A DNA stretch of 64,000 bases. It comes from Epiperipatus broadwayi. Lineage: Eukaryota > Onychophora > Udeonychophora > Euonychophora > Peripatidae. Below are positions 54,771-63,830 of this stretch, piece after piece (positions within the stretch are counted from its first letter, which is position 1; each line of letters opens with the position of its first letter). Position numbers and translations under genes: made by a program. The notes under the pieces are model-generated. The model ran no database searches. It saw only the letters and a list, made by a program, of their open reading frames with translations, and was not told the DNA's origin. The stretch covers positions 33,479,979-33,543,978 of the forward strand of contig JAQFVV010006198.1 of assembly GCA_028023455.1 (NCBI GenBank), written 5' to 3'.

Positions 54771-55214
54771 CAGGAGTGGGCAAATAGTGGCCCGAAGGCA
54801 CATGTGGCCCACTAAGAGTTTTTATGCGGCCTGCCAAGACAATCAGAAAAATCTGCCTTGAACTGAGATTTCCTTCCCATGCACGACCGAAGATTTGTCT
54901 CTTATTTTCCACTAGTATGACATGTAGATACAATGTGCCATTTTGTCTTTGCATTAGAAAATGTATACATTTCCAACTTTAGTGAAACCAAGAACCCTCT
55001 GAAAAAATATAAAATCGGTGATGAATGCCATGTGTTTAATGAAGAATGGACAAACAAATATTTCTTTGGTAATACAGGGAATAAAACAGTGTGTTTATTG
55101 TGTCATGAAAAAAATATGCGGCCCTCCACTAACCTTCACTTCCACAAAGTGGCCCCCGATGCGGCCTTCCGTCAATCTCTGTGGCCCTCGAACCGAAACA
55201 ATTGCCTACCTCTG
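54771..55214 (+). mobile_element. hAT (Charlie-like) element, 444 bp, non-autonomous
   Basis: The ends CAGGAGTGGGCAAATAGTGG (left) and CAGAGGTAGGCAATTGTTTC (right, reverse-complemented) match the CAGRGGTGGGCAA consensus of hAT-Charlie elements. An exact 8-bp TCTTAAAT duplication flanks it. Internally it keeps only the start of a transposase gene (see 54990-55115). The ends are GC-rich relative to the surroundings. Confidence 0.9.
54970..55150 (+). pseudogene. BED-finger start of a GTF2IRD2-like hAT transposase
   Basis: The plus strand reads KKYKIGDECHVFNEEWTNKY, then FFGNTGNKTVCLLCHE. The order is a conserved aromatic/acidic lead (CHVFNEEWTNKYFF) and the CxxC pair of a BED-type zinc finger. 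This is the usual N-terminus of hAT transposases annotated as general transcription factor II-I repeat domain-containing protein 2-like. The HxxxH half and the catalytic RNase H-like and dimerisation domains are deleted; the remaining frame runs straight into the right end of the element. Confidence 0.8.
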
Positions 55215-55222
55215 TCTTAAAT
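55215..55222. repeat. 8-bp target-site duplication of hAT element, right
   Basis: TCTTAAAT; see 54763-54770. Confidence 0.85.
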
Positions 55223-55329
55223 CAGTTCTTCAAAATATTCAATGAAATAAGTGATATCTTTCAACATCAATGAAGTGAACATTAATACAATTTTTATAAA
55301 CTCATTATAATCGAATATTATGAAAAGGT

Positions 55330-55610
55330 AAAATTGAAGTTCAAAAGAGTCGACAGAAAAAGAAAATATAAAGAGGCTTGGGTAATCAAAAATATTCCAC
55401 ATTCTATCAACAGATATGATTCATGCATTTCAATGTCAAAAAAGGGAAATGCCACATTTACATATTAAGCTCCATTTACATCTCAAACTAGAACCACATG
55501 TATGTAGGCATAATTCTAATTGCTAATCTTTATATAGCAGTATGATTCTGTCAGTAATCTTCCGAAAGCATGCTTAGTGTATTGTAAAACTTTTGAATGG
55601 TAATTTTACC
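55330..55610 (+). repeat. Probable PLE 3'-end relic
   Basis: The plus frame VDRKRKYKEAWVIKNIPHSI then NRYD resembles the basic KEA-x-I-x-N-R block at the PLE endonuclease C-terminus (compare 42277 and 51386). It is followed by CATTTACATATT. The nucleotide sequence also aligns loosely with 56400-56620. Weak evidence. Confidence 0.35.
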
Positions 55611-55800
55611 TTTTTATAATACTTGATTGTAATGAGTTTATAAGAATTACATTATTTGCTGAAAAGAGAAGTAAACATTTAGAATTAATTAATTAAAGTT
55701 CAACTTTATTAACTTTTTTCCACATTCTATGTAATTCTTAAAACAATCGTTGACTTCGAATTTGGTTGAAAAGGTAAACAATTAATAAATATAAATGAAT
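55611..55800. other. AT-rich DNA, nothing recognised
   Basis: No repeat family, coding segment or RNA gene was identified in this stretch. Confidence 0.35.
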
Positions 55801-55805
55801 TAAAA

Positions 55806-55980
55806 TGGGAAAAATTCTCTACACAGTAGTGCCACTCAGTGCAAGCCAGAATAATCAATGAATGCAAGGTTTGTGCATAAAATCCCTATCTAGTGCCTAC
55901 TCATCCAATAACCCCAGACTAGTTTCTAGCTGTGGCTTTCATCAGTGAAGAACCTTAAATCATGTGATGTTTAGTGGTTA
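55806..55980 (-). repeat. Family A repeat A9, truncated
   Basis: Minus-strand copy with left end module CACAGTAGTGCCACTCAGTG and ribozyme domain. The segment beyond AAGAACCTT is deleted and joined to the terminus ATCATGTGATGTTTAGTGG. Confidence 0.75.
55903..55957 (-). ncRNA. Type I hammerhead ribozyme motif A9
   Basis: Minus strand: CUGAUGA (55939-55945), stem II AGC-CACA-GCU with a 4-base loop, GAAA and CUAGUC. Inner stem I UCUUCA/UGGGGU mostly pairs (with wobbles); the outer stem I strand has been deleted. Core intact, helix I shortened. Confidence 0.6.
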
Positions 55981-56049
55981 AATATAAACAAATTAATAGT
56001 ATTGAGCTAGCTTTTGGCAAAACACTTCCAGAATCATAATGTGAAAAAA

Positions 56050-56605
56050 ATTATGCAGTTCAGGTAGGCTCATATAATATATAAATGAGGTAGAGGGCAT
56101 TAGATATTCCATTTGCCAAACAATGGAACACAAGAATCATTTTTGTTGTTGGAATGTGGATCCTTTGCAATTATCAAAGCCTCTTTGTACTTTCTTTTTC
56201 TATCATCTCTTTCTGAGCAAACCATTCTAACATTGGATGGAAAAATGTTTTAACCCATCCTGCAACTCTGTGTAGTATGGTCAATCTCTAAATAGAATCA
56301 TGAGAATTGACTAACATGCATATTTGTACAGTAGAGCTAAAAAAAAGAGTGAATTCAGATCTTTCTTGATCATGAATATGCCATGGATCATACACTTTAT
56401 CCACCTAATGTTAAAACAGTTTGCACAGAAAGAGAAGATAGGAAAAAAATAGAGAGAGATTTGAGCAATTGCAAAGAATCCACATTTCATCAACAAAAAG
56501 GATTCCCGTGTTCCATCATCTGGAAAATGGAATATCTAATTGCCTTATTTGCATATTGTGCCTCATTTACATATTATATAAATATGCCTGCTGCATAATT
56601 TAATT
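56050..56605. repeat. Inverted repeat, about 205-bp arms, PLE-like
   Basis: The left arm (56056-56265) and right arm (56400-56605) are imperfect reverse complements (TTAGATATTCCATTT, TGGAACAC, GAATC-TTTTTGTTG and complements). The right arm encodes EREDRKKIERDLSNCKESTF, reminiscent of the PLE C-terminus. Assignment tentative. Confidence 0.5.
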
Positions 56606-56609
56606 CAGC

Positions 56610-57265
56610 ACTGTGATTCTAGTATTGTTTTGCTGAAAGCACTATTAATTAGTTTATATTTATTAATTGTTTACTTTGTTAACGAGTGTTTAAGAATTAA
56701 TTAATTAATCCAAATTTCTAATTTTATATCTTTTTAATAATAGTTTTTTATTATTATTATTATTATGCTTATATTATCTACTGTCTCTATTTATGTTGTC
56801 AGATTCAAATTGCTCTTCAAATGAAAGTATATATTTAAGACTTCATAATTAAACTATTTATATAAAAATCATTATATATTACTGCATAAAAAAACTCTTT
56901 TGGCTTCTTTCCTTAGTTAAACATTATACTGCAAGCATCAACAAACACTTTCGACACAACTCTTAATAATTTGTTGACTAGAATTTTCATTAATGTCCTG
57001 GTCTTTGCCATTTTTCATCTCAGCTGCGACTTTTATAAAAACACTCTCTTTAATTATTGCTCAATAAATATCATTTTTCTAATAACAGAAATGTCCTTTT
57101 GACATCGTTATTGCACAAATTGCATATCTTTTGCAATTTTAGCATATTAACCTTCTTTATTAATAATTTTTCTTTTTTTCTCTTCAATTCCTGCTGCTCT
57201 ATTTTTTCTATCCAAACTATTTTATTCTACTGAATGTTAAGTCAACCCTACTTTTTTTTTTTACT
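56610..57265. other. AT-rich DNA, nothing recognised
   Basis: A short TTA repeat lies near 56748-56765; no other feature recognised. Confidence 0.35.
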
Positions 57266-57272
57266 TAAAAAA

Positions 57273-57900
57273 ATGATTGGTTTAACATGAAATACGTATA
57301 TTGATGATTATTTATCTTTGTGATATATATGTGCTCAAGTGTATCAGTATTATGAGATAGAGTGGAGAGTGATGGGTCAGATGAAAGTCTATGCTCCTAT
57401 ACCCTATATATTACATATATTGATACATGTAGATAATAAGCCTGTATTTCAGTTATTACATAGTAGAGATGTCTGCCCATCTCTTGTATATGTATTAAAT
57501 GGATTATGTCCTGTATATGAGGGGTCATATTGACTTTAGGTTAACATGGGTGTGATGAGAATCTCGGTCTCAGGGTGGCCTTTGAGCGTTCCATCATCAG
57601 ATTTTCAATTGGATGAACTGTTAAGGAGTTGGACGGTGGTGTGGATTGAAGCCTGTCCATTAAAGTATGAAACTTGGCTATTTTAATATATATATATGAG
57701 CACTTATTGCATATATGTGTAGAGATTATAATCTGGACCAACTGATGATTGCTGGTTTAGCATGAAATACGTTTATTGGTGATTATTTATCTTCTCGACA
57801 AATATGCGTTCAAGTGTATCAGGGTTATGAGATAGAGTGGAGAGTGGTGGGTCAGGTGAAAGTCTGTGCTCATATATCCTATGTATTAAAAAATGATTGC
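57273..57900 (+). repeat. Family B2 tandem pair (475-bp offset) with tRNA-like modules
   Basis: The first unit begins inside a ribozyme (GGTTTAACATGAAATACGTA; GAAA at 57289-57292). It continues through a tRNA-like part (CAAGTGTATCAGTATTATGA ... GAAAGTCTATGCTCC) and GGTTAACATGGGTGTGATGA. The second unit then follows with hairpin module, complete ribozyme (GAAA 57764-57767) and the same tRNA-like part. Equivalent points are 475 bp apart. Confidence 0.8.
57729..57785 (+). ncRNA. Type I hammerhead ribozyme motif B2-i
   Basis: CUGAUGA (57742-57748), stem II UGCU-GGUUU-AGCA, GAAA (57764-57767), UACGUUUA, stem I CCAA/UUGG and UAAUC/GAUUA. Stem III is weakened by a U-U opposition. Otherwise intact and near-identical to 41441-41497. 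Confidence 0.62.
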
Positions 57901-57904
57901 AAAA

Positions 57905-58600
57905 TTAAACGCTAAATTTTGTTTAAAGTGAAATTGCAGATAAGTTAATAATTACAGTGAAAAGGATGTTTGATTTAATAGATGAAGAATAAAGCAGTAT
58001 GACTGAGAAATAAATTAGTTGAAGTCAATGTTTGCTAGAATGTTTGTGATAATAGTGTTTTATTTGTAATTATTAATTAGACTATTTCTAATATCTGATT
58101 TTAATTATTAAACATCTTCAAAAAAAATCAGACTTTATTTAAATTAATCAAACTCATTCGCTTGTTTGTAATAACATCAGATTAGAATATAACACGTTTT
58201 GAGTGATCGGCAACTCTTAAAGAAGAGAGAAGAATAATAAATATCACCTGAAAATATCTATTATATACTAATCTGGATGTTATCATCATAGTTTAACATT
58301 TTTGAGTTGTTAAAATAAAATGCGAAATTTTCTACATTTAACAAATAAAATTAGATTATAAAAATATTCCAACGTATAATAACTAGTTAAACGTAAGTAG
58401 CAAATAATGGACATTAAAAGAAAAAAGATAGAGATATTAAGAACGTGGGAATAAATATATTAAAAATAAGTTCGCATCAGTTTTAATTAGAAAAGAAAGT
58501 GAATCAAATAAGTTGTACAGTAATAAATAACAACGTTGTAAAGGCTATGGTATATAGGGGAAAGGGGTGAACAGAAGAATCAGAAAATTTGATAGTAAAT
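57905..58600. other. AT-rich DNA, nothing recognised
   Basis: No repeat family, coding segment or RNA gene was identified in this stretch. Confidence 0.35.
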
Positions 58601-58602
58601 AA

Positions 58603-58860
58603 ACACCACATGATCATCATTTTTTATGCTTGCTTATAACTGTTATTAAAACAGGCAAAACTCTCTACACATATTGCCACTCAGTGCAAGCCAGAGTAAT
58701 CAATGGATGCCAGAAGGCTTGTGCATCAGATCCCCATTAAGAGCCTACTCATCCAATATCCTCAGACTAGTTTCTGGCTTGTGGCCTTCATCAATGAGAA
58801 GTCTTGGATCTGAGAGCACTGCATCTAGATATGAGTAGAGAGTTTTGCATGTTTTAAAAT
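58603..58860 (-). repeat. Family A repeat A10
   Basis: The left terminal module (CACCACATGATCATCATTTT) and GTTATTAAAACAGGCAAAAC lead into a minus-strand ribozyme domain. It ends GAGTAGAGAGTTTTGCATGT, the partner of the left AAAACTCTCTAC motif. The core has UUGAUGA (C3U), stem II GGC-CACAA-GCC and GAAACUAGUC. Confidence 0.75.
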
Positions 58861-58867
58861 TTGATAG

Positions 58868-58955
58868 TGTTATGACATAGTTGTTAGGACATCTGTTTGT
58901 CAAACCCGTAATTTGGGTTCAAATATAGATCTGGTGAACCATAATATTTGATTTC
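58868..58955 (+). repeat. Weak tRNA-like segment
   Basis: GACATAGTTGTTAGGACATC resembles an A-box and TTGGGTTCAAATATAGA a B-box, in tRNA-like spacing. Possibly an old SINE. Confidence 0.35.
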
Positions 58956-59420
58956 AAGTAATAAATAGGCTTTTTTTCTTCAAATAGTTAGGCTAGAATC
59001 AATTCAGCTGCCTATTCTGTCATGGTCAGTAAATGGGTATCAGCTTATCTTAGCTAAAGGGTAATAATCCCAGATTAATCTGGATTGGTCAAATAAATTT
59101 TGATAAGCTGTCTGTAAAAATAAAATATATAATTGAAATGTGTTGAGTTCAGGGCAATTATATTGTTTTACAACTTGATAAAATTTTACTAAAAATGAGT
59201 TTTAAACATTAATTACTACATAGAAAAGTATAATTAAATTGCATCAATTAGTATGAAATATTTTAGAAGCAAATGACTTCTCCATAGTGCCATTGTTCAT
59301 TTTTTGATATATATTATAAGTTCCTTAGACAACTATTGATATGAATATGACTACCAGATAGCCGAAAGCATGCTATGCATGCCATTCTATTAGTATTAAG
59401 TAAAACCTTTCTCTATATAC
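58956..59420. other. AT-rich DNA, nothing recognised
   Basis: No repeat family, coding segment or RNA gene was identified in this stretch. Confidence 0.35.
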
Positions 59421-59424
59421 ATTT

Positions 59425-59822
59425 TACCAATCCTGCCTAACAGGATAGTGGTGGCTATGGTTATTAAAGAACCAAAGGCACCAAAATGTATGGGTGCTGA
59501 ACTGAGGGACCCATATGACTATATAAGCTAATGGGATTGGATTGAAAACATTAAGATGTTTTTCAGTTTAAGATTCATAGTTTTGTAGTTAGTGGAGATA
59601 AAAGGTGGCTGCTAGAGGATTGCATTAGATTCTAAGATCTAGGTGCAGTGCTCTCAGATCCATGGCTCCTCACTGACGAAGGCCACAAGCCAGAAACTAG
59701 TCTGGGGATATTGGATGAGTAGACACTAGATGGGGATTTTATGCACAAGCCTTCTGGCATCCATTGATTACTTTAGCTTGCTGTGTGTGGCAATACGTAT
59801 AGTGAGTTTTGCCTGTTTTTAT
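59425..59822 (+). repeat. Family A repeat A11 with full M module
   Basis: The M module (CCTGCCTAACAGGATAGTGG ... TTTTGTAGTTAGTGG) leads into GGTGGCTGCTAGAGG, the ribozyme domain and the variant end GTGTGTGGCAATACGTATAG shared only with A1. Confidence 0.8.
59657..59716 (+). ncRNA. Type I hammerhead ribozyme motif A11 (best family A copy)
   Basis: CUGACGA (59673-59679, allowed because position 7 is free), stem II GGC-CACAA-GCC, GAAA (59693-59696), CUAGUC (59697-59702, cleavage after GUC). Inner stem I UCCUCA/UGGGGA has six pairs including one wobble; outer stem I AUCC/GGAU pairs across an internal loop and can extend to AUCUAGGUGC against AGACACUAGAU. All invariant core bases are intact. Confidence 0.78.
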
Positions 59823-59824
59823 AT

Positions 59825-60625
59825 ATTTTGTATGTATTTATTTTAAATTAAATTTAATTAAACATCTTTCATCATTATCCGATTTTCAAAGCAGATGAAA
59901 ATGAAATTTATTTTCATCTACAATCTTAATTATTTATTAGGATAACAATTATAGATTGTGACATTTACAAAATTCATCATGAAATATATATCAGAATGTG
60001 AAAACATCTCTGTAGTTTGAGTCGAATCTAATGAATGGTGTTCTCCGCCCTTGTTGTGATAATAAATAATCTAGGCTGTAAATGGAAATAAGATTAATTT
60101 TCATATATTTTGGACATGGACAGTGATATGGACATTGAACAATGATGTAAATGAGTTGTTTAATTAAATATGAGATAGATGCAGATGGACGATTTTATTT
60201 GCTACTAAACCCTGCATAATTAAAAGTGTCAGACTGTAGACTGTAATCACACTCAACAATAGGAAATATTTCATAATTTATTACTTAAACTAGTTAGTAT
60301 ACATGCTTTAGATTGTTTTAAAATTAATGAAAGTAATTTTTATGTTTCAAAGAATTTTATTAAACAAATGTTATATAGAATTACAAAAAAAGGATTGCAT
60401 TCTGTTACATAGGTAATCATGTGAACTTTGGAATAAGTTCTAAATTTTAAGTTCAATTGTATTTTACAGTTTATATAATCTTTGTTTGATGGTGATTCTG
60501 TTTTTAGGTTTGATGGTTGTCTTTGAGTGACCATGCTGCTGCTACACTGTCTGGAGGGCTAATTTTGTAATCACATTCTTTTATTTGTTGAAGTTTTTTT
60601 GTAAATGTTGCTGGATGTCGTCATC
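59825..60625. other. AT-rich DNA, nothing recognised
   Basis: No repeat family, coding segment or RNA gene was identified in this stretch. Confidence 0.35.
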
Positions 60626-60628
60626 ATC

Positions 60629-61079
60629 TTTTCTTCTTCTTCTTCTTCTTCTTCTTCTTCTTCTTCTTCTTCTTCTTCTTCTTCTTCTTCTTCTTCTTCT
60701 TCTTCTTCTTCTTCTTCTTCTTCTTCTTCTTCTTCTTCTTCTTCTTCTTCTTCTTCTTCTTCTTCTTCTTCTTCTTCTTCTTCTTCTTCTTCTTCTTCTT
60801 CTTCTTCTTCTTCTTCTTCTTCTTCTTCTTCTTCTTCTTCTTCTTCTTCTTCTTCTTCTTCTTCTTCTTCTTCTTCTTCTTCTTCTTCTTCTTCTTCTTC
60901 TTCTTCTTCTTCTTCTTCTTCTTCTTCTTCTTCTTCTTCTTCTTCTTCTTCTTCTTCTTCTTCTTCTTCTTCTTCTTCTTCTTCTTCTTCTTCTTCTTCT
61001 TCTTCTTCTTCTTCTTCTTCTTCTTCTTCTTCTTCTTCTTCTTCTTCTTCTTCTTCTTCTTCTTCTTCTTCTTCTTCTT

Positions 61080-61109
<30 letters not shown>
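60629..61109 (+). repeat. (TTC)n/(GAA)n microsatellite, about 160 units
   Basis: About 480 bp of uninterrupted TTC on the plus strand. Long polyserine, polyleucine and polyarginine reading frames across it are simple consequences of the repeat. Long GAA/TTC tracts can form triplex DNA. Confidence 0.97.
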
Positions 61110-61146
<37 letters not shown>

Positions 61147-61152
61147 TTATTC

Positions 61153-61217
<65 letters not shown>

Positions 61218-61258
61218 GTTGTTGTTGTTATTATTATTATTACTATTATTATTAATAC
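61108..61258 (+). repeat. (TTA)n microsatellite with TTG interruptions
   Basis: TTA units with two CTTATT interruptions (61145-61156) and a TTGTTGTTG block (61217-61228). It directly continues the TTC tract and probably arose from it, or the reverse. Confidence 0.95.
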
Positions 61259-61339
61259 AACTTTATCTAGTAAACAAAGATTATATATATATATATACAG
61301 GTATGATCTAGTTATTAAGTTCACAAATACGCTTTATTT

Positions 61340-62285
61340 ATGATATTATGGCAGGAGATTATAGTCTGGACCAAGGCTTTAAGAGGGACCATGTAGCTGC
61401 AAAAATATCTGGGTATACAATCTTGCCATCTCTGGTTCTTATTTGCTCAAGCTTAATGTAAAAGGTAGCTAGGTAGCATCTAGTATTGTCACTAAAGCAG
61501 AAAGCACATCTCATACACCATAATGCATAATGGCTGTATGTAACTGCATGAAACATGGGTGTGGAATGTTTTAATGATGCTATTCAATAAAATCCTGTTG
61601 TGTTTATGTGTTCAACATGATTTCTCTTGTCTGTGCTTGAGCTTGACAATTTTTACTATTATTATTACCATATTATCATATTATTACTATTGCTGTTGTT
61701 GTTGTTCTACTCTGAAATGTTAATATGAATGTGAAATTTGGAAAATAATTTCTAATTTCCAAGTTGCAGACATTGAACATTAGATATTTTGAGGGTATTT
61801 AGTTAAGTCTAGGCTGAATGTAGATCAAATAAAGAATTATGGAAGAAAACTACAGCCTATTTCATGAAATTATATATAAAAGATGATAATAAATAAGCTA
61901 AACATGAAAACCACATTTCCCCAGAAATATTGCAGGGAATGCTCCAGAATCAATGCAATAAGAATGTCAACATAGAGATACAACTAAAATAACTTGGGAA
62001 ATTGTAGATGAAGATGACCAGAGATTTGAAGTCATATAATCAGAGCTGAGGAATTAGAAGATGATTATAAATAATAGTAATTACCCGTATGCCAAAAATA
62101 ATCATGGTTAACTGTATGCTGAACAATGTCCATCATGTATACTAGTAATTTCTGTATTAATAGCTGAATTTGATTTTATATACTTCTATTAACAATTCCT
62201 CATATAGATTATTTTCATAACTGGGATGCAATAATTTGATTACCTTCACATGTTTGCTCTAATTCATGGGATTATTCTAAATCAT
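61340..62285. other. AT-rich DNA with a minor microsatellite
   Basis: ATT/TGT triplets near 61655-61710; nothing else recognised. Confidence 0.35.
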
Positions 62286-62289
62286 ATCC

Positions 62290-62634
62290 AGATGATACTC
62301 AGTGCAAGCCAGGGTAATCAATGGATTCCAGAAGACTTATGCATAAAATCCCTATCTAGTGCCTATTCATCCAATATCTCTAGACTAGTTTCTAGCTTTG
62401 TGGCTTTCATCAGTGAGGAGTCTTGGTTGTGAGAACACAGCACCTAGATCTTAGGATCTCCAGCAGCCACCTTTATCTCTACTTAACTACAAAACTATGA
62501 GAATAAAATTGAAAACACAATTAGCTTATATAGCCATATAGGTCTGAACTCAATTCGGTACCCATATATATTGGTGTCTTTGGTTCTTTAATAATCATAG
62601 CCACCACTATCCTATTAGGCAGGATTGATATTAA
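62290..62634 (-). repeat. Family A repeat A12 with full M module
   Basis: Minus-strand ribozyme domain followed by the M module (AATCCTGCCTAATAGGATAG on the minus strand at about 62605-62625). It abuts A13 head to head. Confidence 0.8.
62369..62427 (-). ncRNA. Type I hammerhead ribozyme motif A12
   Basis: Minus strand: CUGAUGA (62407-62413), stem II AGC-CACAAA-GCU (6-base loop), GAAA (62389-62392), CUAGUC. Inner stem I has mismatches (UCCUCA against UAGAGA), outer CCAA/UUGG kept. Core intact. Confidence 0.62.
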
Positions 62635-62984
62635 ACCACTAAACATCACATGATCACCATTTTTTATGCTTGCTCTTAACTTTTATTAAAACCGGCAAAA
62701 CTCTCTATACAGTAGTGCCATTTAGTGTGAGCCAAAGTAACCCTAAGATCTAGATGTAGTACTCTCAGATCCAAGGTTCCTCACTGATGAAAGCCATAAG
62801 CAAGAAACAAGTCTGGGAATATTGGATGAGTAGACACTAGATAGGGATTTTATGCACAAGGCTTCTGGCATCCATTGATTACTCTGGCTTGCACTGAGTG
62901 GCACTACTATATGGAGAGTTTTACCTGTTTTAATAATAGTTAAGAGCAAGCATAAGAAATGGTGATCATGTGATATTTAGTGGT
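62635..62984 (+). repeat. Complete 350-bp foldback copy of family A (A13)
   Basis: The element starts ACCACTAAACATCACATGAT and ends ATGTGATATTTAGTGGT. Arms of about 105 bp (62635-62740 and 62879-62984) are reverse complements. The ribozyme domain lies in the 138-bp middle. Its transcript would be one long hairpin capped by the hammerhead. The ribozyme (CUGAUGA 62784-62790, GAAA 62804-62807, CAAGUC) has a mutated stem II and stem III. This copy best shows the ends of the short (M-less) form. Confidence 0.85.
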
Positions 62985-62989
62985 CATAA

Positions 62990-63735
62990 CCATATGCATA
63001 ACATATTGTTTATTTATTGTGTTTATTACCATTCAATTTCAGCACCTTTCTCTAAACTTAAGATACTTTCAAAAAATTACTTAAAAAGGTAAAATAGCGG
63101 TGACCATTCCAATAACTTCTCATAAAATGATAATTAAAGAGATGGTAAAATTTACTAGGTTTGCCATCTGCCAAAATGATTAGGATTAAAGCATATTCAA
63201 TCATGTTTTACATTTTAATGAAATAATAACTAGATACCCATTTACTGACCATTAGTTGATGGTTAGTTGGATCGGTTATAGACTGGCTGTTGGAAAAAAA
63301 TTATATGCCTGATTGATATCTAAAAAAAATCAATTTTTATTGGCTGCGATTCGAATCTATGTCATGGCAGGTAAACGTGGATTTTTATTACTATATCTTT
63401 TCTTTTAAATGTTTGTGTTCAAAGTAGCATCGTTATTTTGTGTCTTTTGAAAAATAGATGATTATTGGTAGAAACATCTCACATGTAACAATAATGCAGA
63501 ACAACAAAAACAAACATGAATATTTTTAAAAAGTGTTAGATTTATTTCGATTCATAATTATTAACTGTATTCTCACTGATGCTACTTTTCTTGATAGTAG
63601 TAGTTTCCTCGTAATTATTTATTGAATATTCCTATTATTTTTACAGATAAATGATTTATAAACATCTTCAAAATCAATACTAGCAATTTTTCATTTCCTG
63701 ACAAATGATGTCAAACAAGTTATTTTTAGTTTGCG
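62990..63735. other. AT-rich DNA, nothing recognised
   Basis: No repeat family, coding segment or RNA gene was identified in this stretch. Confidence 0.35.
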
Positions 63736-63739
63736 TTGT

Positions 63740-63830
63740 TCCCAGCGTGTTTTGGCACAGATGATAGGGCATCCGACTTAGAATCTGTAGGTCCTAAGAT
63801 CAATTCTTGTGAGTTCTGGCTAAACTTTTT
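63740..63830 (+). repeat. SINE (family S1), 5' part
   Basis: GTGTTTTGGCACAGATGATAGG A-box region, GCATCCGACTTAGAATC and B-box-like AAGATCAATTCTTG. It is cut off before the usual 3' part. Confidence 0.7.

Noticed and set aside
60581-61343. Long open frames encoding polyarginine, polyleucine and polyserine
   Set aside because: They are translations of a pure TTC/TTA microsatellite on both strands; no gene context.
62635-62984. Family A as a cut-and-paste DNA transposon (MITE)
   Set aside because: Inverted ends fit, but the clear insertion (A14) has a 12-bp TSD typical of retrotransposition, and the centre is a ribozyme. Left open for A13 itself, whose TSD I could not define.
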